Source of the DNA: Verrucomicrobiota bacterium
Lineage (GTDB): Bacteria; Verrucomicrobiota; Verrucomicrobiia; Chthoniobacterales; UBA10450
Length of the DNA stretch: 5,862 nucleotides
Direction: 5' to 3'
Assembly: GCA_003219225.1 (NCBI GenBank)
Contig: QHPZ01000014.1
Location: 1-5,862, forward strand
The notes below the pieces were generated by a model. It worked only from the letters and a program-made list of their open reading frames with translations, ran no database searches and had not been told where the DNA came from. The translations under genes and the position numbers were made by a program. Positions 1 to 4,314 of this stretch are shown in pieces. The number at the start of each line of letters is the position of its first letter. The stretch's first letter is position 1.

Positions 1-1020
1 CCGGGCGGATCGAGCGGCGGGTCGGCCGCAGCGGTGGCGACGGATGCGGCGTTTGGCGCACTCGGGACCGATACGGGCGGATCGATTCGGCAGCCGGCGG
101 CATTGTGCGGCGTCGTCGGATTAAAACCGAGTTACGGACGCGTGTCGCGATTCGGTTTGGTCGCGTTCGCCTCTTCGCTCGATCAAGCCGGCCCGCTGGC
201 GAAAACAGTGCGCGACGCGGCCTTGATCATGACTGCGATTGCCGGTCACGACCCGTGCGATACGACGTCTTTGAACGAGCCGGTGCCGGATTACACGGCC
301 GGGCTCGGGCGTGATCTGCGCGGGCTTCGGCTCGGGTTGCCAAAAGAATACATGATCGAAGGAATCGAGCCGCAGGTGAAAACGGCGATCGATTCGGCGA
401 TCAAACATTTGCAAGCGCTCGGCGCCGAGATTGTCGATGTAAGCCTACCGCACACCGACTACGGGATCGCCGTCTATTATTTTCTGGCGACGGCGGAAGC
501 TTCGGCCAATCTCGCGCGCTTCGACGGCGTGCGCTATGGCCACCGCGCCGATAAACCGCGCGACCTGCTCGACCATTACGGGCGCACGCGCGAGGAAGGG
601 TTCGGCCCCGAGGTGAAACGCCGGATCATTCTCGGGACCTACGTTCTGAGCTCCGGCTATTACGACGCCTATTACCTGCGCGCGCAAAAAGTGCGCGAGC
701 TGATCCGAAAAGATTTCGCCGACACATTCGCGAAAGTGGACGCGATCGTTTCCCCGACGTCACCAGTTCCTGCGTTCAAACTCGGCGAACGGACAGCCGA
801 TCCGTTGCAGATGTATCTGGCCGACATTTTCACCAACACCGGCAATCTCGCCGGCATCTGTGGCATCAGCGTGCCGTGCGGTTTTGCCAAGATCGACAGC
901 GTGCAGTTGCCGATTGGCCTCCAGTTAATGGGCAAAGCGCTGGATGAAGCGCGACTCTTCCAGATCGCGCATGCTTACGAGCAAAGCACTGACTGGCACA
1001 AGGCGAAGCCGCAACTTTGA
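1..1020 (+). CDS. gatA: Glutamyl-tRNA(Gln) amidotransferase subunit A, 5'-truncated by window edge
   Basis: GatA is the amidase subunit of the GatCAB complex. It frees ammonia from glutamine, which then converts Glu-tRNA(Gln) (or Asp-tRNA(Asn)) to the correctly amidated tRNA in the cytoplasm. The frame is open from base 1 and gives 339 residues; the family is usually about 480-490, so roughly 150 N-terminal residues lie outside the window. The amidase signature is complete. Visible residue 4 (in PGGSSGGSAAAVA) is the cis-serine and residue 28 (in GTDTGGSIRQPA) is the nucleophilic serine. The catalytic lysine is in the missing part. Further GatA hallmarks are GRVSRFGLVAFASSLDQ, LSSGYYDAYYLRAQKVR and GISVPCGF. 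The methionine-less reading from base 1 is correct; the codon at 34 is an internal GTG and not the start. The gene ends at TGA 1018-1020, 37 bp from the convergent tRNA-Thr. I see no U-tract terminator after it. Confidence 0.97.
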   Translation, partial: PGGSSGGSAAAVATDAAFGALGTDTGGSIRQPAALCGVVGLKPSYGRVSRFGLVAFASSLDQAGPLAKTVRDAALIMTAIAGHDPCDTTSLNEPVPDYTAGLGRDLRGLRLGLPKEYMIEGIEPQVKTAIDSAIKHLQALGAEIVDVSLPHTDYGIAVYYFLATAEASANLARFDGVRYGHRADKPRDLLDHYGRTREEGFGPEVKRRIILGTYVLSSGYYDAYYLRAQKVRELIRKDFADTFAKVDAIVSPTSPVPAFKLGERTADPLQMYLADIFTNTGNLAGICGISVPCGFAKIDSVQLPIGLQLMGKALDEARLFQIAHAYEQSTDWHKAKPQL

Positions 1021-1055
1021 AACGCCGAACGCCCAACGTCGAATGCTGAATTAGG
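1021..1055. repeat. Array of about five degenerate 7-bp units after gatA
   Basis: Directly after the gatA stop the sequence splits into heptamers: aacgccg, aacgccc, aacgtcg, aatgctg, aattagg. The first three share AACGYC and the last two drift (AATGCT, AATTAG). The array fills nearly the whole spacer between gatA and the tRNA. It forms no good hairpin and has no T-run, so it does not look like an intrinsic terminator. Dispersed intergenic arrays of this style, with AACG-rich heptamers, are something I associate with Verrucomicrobia, but that is recollection and not a database result. The function is unknown. It could also be chance similarity in a short AT/GC-mixed spacer. Confidence 0.5.
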
Positions 1056-1057
1056 AG

Positions 1058-1130
1058 AGCCGACGACGGGATTCGAACCCGTGACCTGCGGTTTACGAAA
1101 CCGCTGCTCTACCGGCTGAGCTACGTCGGC
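1058..1130 (-). tRNA. tRNA-Thr, anticodon CGT
   Basis: The minus strand folds into a full cloverleaf of 73 nt. The acceptor stem GCCGACG pairs with CGTCGGC. The D-arm is GCTC/GAGC with loop AGCCGGTA. The anticodon stem GCGGT/ACCGC carries loop TTCGTAA, giving anticodon CGT, which reads threonine codon ACG. The variable loop is AGGTC. The T-arm is ACGGG/CCCGT with loop TTCGAAT. The discriminator base is T. The 3' CCA is not encoded (the next bases are CTC), so it must be added by CCA-adding enzyme. The gene faces gatA tail to tail and lies 77 bp downstream of the acyltransferase copy 1 stop on the same strand. Confidence 0.97.
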
Positions 1131-1135
1131 GCGGA

Positions 1136-1157
1136 GCGGCAAAGATTACATTGCCGC
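1136..1157. repeat. Perfect 7-bp inverted repeat upstream of tRNA-Thr
   Basis: The arms GCGGCAA (1136-1142) and TTGCCGC (1151-1157) are perfectly complementary around the 8-nt loop AGATTACA. The hairpin lies between the stop of acyltransferase copy 1 and the tRNA, starting 5 bp before the mature tRNA 5' end. There is no T-run after it on either strand, so it is not a classic intrinsic terminator. It could be an operator at the tRNA promoter, a processing or attenuating hairpin at the end of the acyltransferase mRNA, or chance. The symmetry is seen directly; the role is not known. Confidence 0.5.
1145..1150 (-). promoter_or_regulatory. Possible -10 box of tRNA-Thr promoter
   Basis: On the minus strand TGTAAT differs from TATAAT at one position and ends 14 bp before the tRNA 5' end, which would leave a leader of about 7 nt. 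The -35 side is poor: the nearest candidate, TTGCTC, is only 14 bp upstream, too close for a standard sigma-70 spacing. The box lies inside the loop of the inverted repeat 1136-1157. The tRNA could instead be transcribed by read-through from the acyltransferase genes. Confidence 0.25.
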
Positions 1158-1207
1158 AAGCGCCGAGCAAGGCAGAGCTGGAATCGCGCGGACTAGCGAC
1201 GCTGCGA

Positions 1208-2020
1208 TTAGCGCTGGCTTGGCTGGTTTTTTTGCAACAGGGCCGGATTCTTCCGAAGCATTTCGTAAAGCCGGTCGGCAATGATGCGGTGGCCCTTTGC
1301 GTTTGGATGAAAATCCCATTCATTTCTGTGCAGAGTCTGTTCGTCTACACCGTCGAAAACACCGCTCATGTTCAGGACGTTGAAGCCGGCTTCGGCGGCG
1401 AGGCGAAGGTGATCCGGCGTTTCCTCTTCGCCCAGCGCTCGGAGGTTCGGCAGATAGATGAATACCGGCGGGATGTTCCGCTCGCGGCAAATCTCGACGA
1501 TTCGGCGGTAAGTCCCAGCCAGAATTTCGTTCGAGTGGGAATGCAGCCGCGCCCTAAGTTCGCGGATCGGCATGTCCGCTCTGAGGCCTGCTTTTTCCAC
1601 GATCTCTCGCAAGTAGTCGTATGGAATCGTGGTCCCGCTCATGACAAGTTCAGCGAGGCGATAGCTCGCTCTGAGGCGGTCAGATGGATGACCGATGTAA
1701 AATAGTACGTCCGGCTGAAAGGAAAGCGCTTTTTCCTCGAACATTGCGAGCCGGTGGAGCGGGGTGTGGGTGGCAACGGCGAAGTTCAAAATCTCGTATT
1801 GCCTTACTAGCTTGTGATCGTTTTCGCGATTCAGGCGATTCTCCAAAACCGCCTCCCAAAGCTTATTGTTAGGAACTTCTTTATTCATTTCGGGCGAGCC
1901 GCCCAGCAATGCGATCCGGCAGGTTCCGGGAGGCGGTAGTTGGTCGTATTCCTTGTCCCGCATTCCCCACCGATTGGTGTGAAATGAGGCGTCCTGGGAT
2001 CCCAACGATGGTCGAAGCAC
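1208..2020 (-). CDS. SGNH-like esterase/acyltransferase domain stranded from copy 1
   Basis: This is the C-terminal half of copy 1, in a different frame from the MBOAT half. Homology to copy 2 starts upstream of the GTG at 2018-2020; the frame is open from 2092 and reads through DWRANY before that GTG. Family features in order are FHTNRWGMRDKEY, GGSPEMN with the presumed nucleophile serine, EILNFAVATHT (block II-like), PDVLFYIGHPSD (block III-like) and WDFHPNAKGH near the C-terminus, with the Asp and His of the catalytic triad. The role by family would be removing or placing acyl groups on a glycan outside the cytoplasm. There is no signal peptide or membrane helix of its own and no convincing ribosome binding site before the GTG, so even if translated it would stay in the cytoplasm. 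I take it as a remnant and not a working gene. It ends with TAA, followed 12 nt on by an in-frame TAG. Confidence 0.7.
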   Translation of the reverse strand: MLRPSLGSQDASFHTNRWGMRDKEYDQLPPPGTCRIALLGGSPEMNKEVPNNKLWEAVLENRLNRENDHKLVRQYEILNFAVATHTPLHRLAMFEEKALSFQPDVLFYIGHPSDRLRASYRLAELVMSGTTIPYDYLREIVEKAGLRADMPIRELRARLHSHSNEILAGTYRRIVEICRERNIPPVFIYLPNLRALGEEETPDHLRLAAEAGFNVLNMSGVFDGVDEQTLHRNEWDFHPNAKGHRIIADRLYEMLRKNPALLQKNQPSQR

Positions 2021-4248
2021 GAAGCCGAGAAAGTCGCCCGTGTCGATGTAATTGGCACGCCAATCGGTTCGCCCTTGAAGCTCATCGCGGAATTAAATCG
2101 ATCGACCCGGGTGAGGTTCTCGTAATAGCCACGCTCGAGCGTAGCCAGATCCTGACGGCTGAGTTTTTCCTTGCTCAGTTCTTCTGCGATGGCAGCGAAG
2201 CTTTGGCCGAAGCGACCGTAAACGGCAGGCTGCGAAATGATCAAAACAGCAAGGATCGCCGCGGCGGTTGGTAGGGCCGCTGCCAAGAAGGATTTCTCAG
2301 GAGAAGACGTCGCCCTGCTCGCCGCGCCGTGCGGCAGTTCTTCGTTTCGTGCCGCGAGCGCGCCCCATAGTGCCAGCACCACTCCTCCAACGAACGCCGG
2401 CGCCAAAACAGTTACATCTTTCCAAGTCGGGCCCGGAATGGCCCAAAGTGACATCCATTCCGATAGACTCGTGCTGATCCAGATCGACCAGAGCAGACAA
2501 ATCACAGAAAACACACCGATGATCCGCAGCGTGTGCAGCGCGATCCCCACAAAGCTTCGCTGTCGCAGCGCGGTGCTCTTCTTCCGCCCGGCATTTTTGG
2601 CGTCATAAACTGTATTCGCTGCAACCAGCGCCCCGAACACGCTCCAGAACAACACGTCCGGAGCGGAAATGGAAAAAGATCCGCGCAGCCAGAACCATTG
2701 GTAGCCGTGTAAAGCCCAGGTGACCAGGAAGACGACGACCGTAGCGAAGAGCAAACTCGCCGTGGCCGGCCAATGCCGCAGACGAAAATAGATCGGGTAA
2801 AAAACGACGCGCTGCATGAAGTCGCGCCAGTAGATGTTCGCCCGCCGCCAGAAATCGGTGAAACTGGCCGCATGCCAGTAGCGGTTCATGATCCGCGGCA
2901 GATCGAACCCGAAGAGAAGTAACACGCCGATGACGAGGTGGAACTGCCCCGACAAGCGTAAAATGAGAAGAAAGTTGGAGACGAGGTATCGGACGAGGTC
3001 AGCGACGCTGTTTACGTCCTCCGGCCCTATGACCATGTAGTAGTAGACGGCGCGATAGAGCAGGAAGTGCATCACACCCCAGAAAATCCACTTCAATCCA
3101 CGCTGGTGGATCAGATGTCGATCTTCATCGTAGTAGTTTCGATGAAACGTGGTGTAGTCCACGACCGGGAAAAGCGGGAAGACCACGTTCGGCAACAAGA
3201 AAAAGTAAGAGAGCGAAGGCCAGAAGTCGGCTGGCGCTTTCCGATGTTGCAACGAGTAAAGATAAACAATCAGCCGGAACATGAACATTGACGCTAAGAC
3301 CGGCCAGATCGCGTCGTGCCACGGCGCGTGCCAACGGCCAACCCGAAACTGGGCGAGGGCAAACCCTGCTATGACCAACAGTACGACGCGGAATCGAAAT
3401 GGAACCGGCAAATGACACAGCCCGATCAGCACGAGGCCGATTCCGATCAGCCAAGCTGCGTCGAGCAAGCCAAAGACAGAAACGATCGCGCTCAGAGAAA
3501 GTAAAAGGAAAAAGGGCAGCCGATATTCGAACGGCAGAAAGTAGTGCACCAGGAAACCGAAACAGATCAGCAGAAGGATCTGATGATGAAACAGCGGGCT
3601 GATCAGATTGAATTGGTGACTGAGAAGCACAAGTAGCCCAAGCTGAATTTCGAGGCAGACGAAGCGGCTCATCGATGGTTTGTCCGCGGCGAGTAAGCGC
3701 GCCTGCAGGTTCGCGTCGGTTTGCTTGCGCGCTGGCGCTGACCAGCGAACCAGTCCAACAGCTCCACTCAAGAACATGAGCATGACGAATTTGGAGGTCA
3801 GATCAGGCGAGGGTTTCTCCTGCGCCGCCTTCAAAACTAATAGCTTGCGCGATTCCCGAGGCGCGGCCCGTCCATTCGGGGCGACGATGTTGGCGGGTGT
3901 TTGCTGTGATTGCTGAAAATTCAGAGCGGTGTCCGAAGCGAGGGCAACAGTCACAGCGGCAACGCCGATCAAAAACCATGCGCCGATTTTCCTCCGAGAA
4001 ACTGGCAAGATCGACGTGATACCGCCGACGAACAGAGCAAACCCGCCGCAGGCCAACATTGTCGGAGTGGGCAGAAAGGCTAACCCGTAACTGTCGCCCA
4101 CCCAGTCGGCCTTCACTGCGAGTGCGGTAATAGCTGCGCCGGCGACGGCAACTATGGCGCCAAGCCAGGAGGGCGGATGTTGTGAATTGAGATCATGCCG
4201 CCAAAAGCTGCTGACAACACGACTGAGACTTGCAGTAACCCGAGTCAT
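1885..4248 (-). CDS. MBOAT-family membrane O-acyltransferase (frameshift-truncated copy 1)
   Basis: The frame encodes 787 residues; the first 720 are native and the last 67 are out-of-frame tail. Residues about 29-170 hold four hydrophobic segments (29-47, 55-81, 89-106, 153-168) with a polar stretch at 110-150. A basic polar linker follows (170-195). The MBOAT core runs over about 195-535 with many membrane segments. Diagnostic parts are the YFFLLPNVVFPLFPVVDY region (348-365), TDFWRRANIYWRDFMQR (464-480), equivalent to the FWRRW(H/N)xSLS stretch of AlgI/DltB, and TWALHGYQWFW (510-520), whose His514 should be the catalytic histidine. Three more helices follow at about 571-592, 613-632 and 654-677. 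Family knowledge says MBOATs use an acyl donor to O-acylate a substrate or pass the acyl group across the membrane. The start ATG has only a weak GGAA at fair spacing upstream. The enzyme half looks intact, so an SGNH-less product may be active. The glycan substrate is unknown. Confidence 0.85.
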   Translation of the reverse strand: MTRVTASLSRVVSSFWRHDLNSQHPPSWLGAIVAVAGAAITALAVKADWVGDSYGLAFLPTPTMLACGGFALFVGGITSILPVSRRKIGAWFLIGVAAVTVALASDTALNFQQSQQTPANIVAPNGRAAPRESRKLLVLKAAQEKPSPDLTSKFVMLMFLSGAVGLVRWSAPARKQTDANLQARLLAADKPSMSRFVCLEIQLGLLVLLSHQFNLISPLFHHQILLLICFGFLVHYFLPFEYRLPFFLLLSLSAIVSVFGLLDAAWLIGIGLVLIGLCHLPVPFRFRVVLLVIAGFALAQFRVGRWHAPWHDAIWPVLASMFMFRLIVYLYSLQHRKAPADFWPSLSYFFLLPNVVFPLFPVVDYTTFHRNYYDEDRHLIHQRGLKWIFWGVMHFLLYRAVYYYMVIGPEDVNSVADLVRYLVSNFLLILRLSGQFHLVIGVLLLFGFDLPRIMNRYWHAASFTDFWRRANIYWRDFMQRVVFYPIYFRLRHWPATASLLFATVVVFLVTWALHGYQWFWLRGSFSISAPDVLFWSVFGALVAANTVYDAKNAGRKKSTALRQRSFVGIALHTLRIIGVFSVICLLWSIWISTSLSEWMSLWAIPGPTWKDVTVLAPAFVGGVVLALWGALAARNEELPHGAASRATSSPEKSFLAAALPTAAAILAVLIISQPAVYGRFGQSFAAIAEELSKEKLSRQDLATLERGYYENLTRVDRFNSAMSFKGEPIGVPITSTRATFSASCFDHRWDPRTPHFTPIGGECGTRNTTNYRLPEPAGSHCWAARPK
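2088..2089 (-). other. Junction of 52-bp deletion (frameshift site) in copy 1
   Basis: On the plus strand, copy 1 runs CATCGC (2083-2088) straight into GGAATTAAAT (2089 on). In copy 2 the same two flanks, CATCGC (5175-5180) and GGAATTAAAT (5233 on), are separated by 5181-5232, which is 52 bp. Both flanks align without gaps on either side. Because 52 is 3x17+1, the frame changes. The lost segment codes for the residues that read QLWERYNMGATNQPGQAG in copy 2. I see no microhomology or direct repeat at the junction. Confidence 0.85.
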
Positions 4249-4293
4249 ATGCTGTGTTCCGGCACGATGCGTCGCAAAGAAAGCAACTCGTTG
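4249..4293 (-). other. 45-bp spacer between the two acyltransferase copies
   Basis: The spacer separates the stop of copy 2 from the ATG of copy 1. It holds the second unit of a 14-bp tandem repeat at its upstream end and a weak purine-rich GGAA about 9 nt before the ATG. I see no convincing -35/-10 pair and no terminator hairpin with a T-run, so read-through from copy 2 into copy 1 is the likely mode of expression. Confidence 0.6.
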
Positions 4294-4314
4294 TTAGCGT
4301 TTCGTTATTAGCGT
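4287..4314 (-). repeat. 14-bp direct tandem repeat spanning the copy 2 stop codon
   Basis: On the minus strand, ACGCTAATAACGAA (4314-4301) is followed directly by ACGCTAACAACGAG (4300-4287), with two mismatches. The first unit encodes TLIT plus part of the following Lys. The second supplies Arg and the TAA stop. Copy 1 also has two CGCTAR motifs at its end, 15 bp apart, and stops at the first. The 14-bp spacing in copy 2 puts its first CGCTAA out of frame, so the protein ends at the second and gains a few residues. The units resemble the AACG-type heptamers after gatA. Confidence 0.7.

Larger units (their letters stand above)
1208..4248 (-). pseudogene. MBOAT-SGNH fusion acyltransferase, copy 1, split by a 52-bp deletion
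   Basis: Together the two halves match copy 2 over its visible length, in the same order and with no other gaps that break the frame. In the conserved stretch running from the GGS motif to the HPSD motif, 63 of 81 residues are identical by my count. Copy 1 begins at ATG 4246-4248. It runs in frame through the MBOAT part to residue 720, where codons RFNS end at 2089, then loses 52 bp present in copy 2. Reading the SGNH half needs the other frame, which is open from 2092 to TAA 1208-1210. A repaired gene would encode about 1,030 residues. Apart from this one lesion no stop interrupts either half, so the break is probably recent. The damaged gene follows intact copy 2 by 45 bp and is probably co-transcribed with it. 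An assembly error is possible, but 52 bp is not a typical base-calling slip. Confidence 0.8.

Noticed and set aside
34..36. GTG at 34 as the start of gatA
   Set aside because: The amidase signature begins before it, with the cis-serine at codon 10-12, so the true start is outside the window.
1021..1057. Intrinsic terminator after gatA
   Set aside because: No stable stem followed by a T-run on either strand.
1058..1130. tRNA as an integration (att) site for a mobile element
   Set aside because: There is no repeat of the tRNA 3' end elsewhere in the window, and no integrase or transposase gene.
1151..1705. Plus-strand open frame of 184 codons
   Set aside because: It lies wholly antisense to the SGNH half of copy 1, whose frame matches copy 2 and carries family motifs. 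The plus-strand translation shows no recognisable domain.
1881..2063. Short minus-strand frame of 60 codons beginning MACQLHRHGR
   Set aside because: It is the third frame of the same DNA at the deletion site, with no homology to copy 2 in that frame.
1885..2092. Programmed ribosomal frameshift joining the two halves of copy 1
   Set aside because: There is no slippery heptamer or homopolymer run at the junction, and the comparison with copy 2 shows a plain 52-bp loss, which explains the shift.
2237..3916. Several plus-strand frames of 60-120 codons
   Set aside because: All are antisense to the MBOAT coding region, are low-complexity in composition, and have no motifs.
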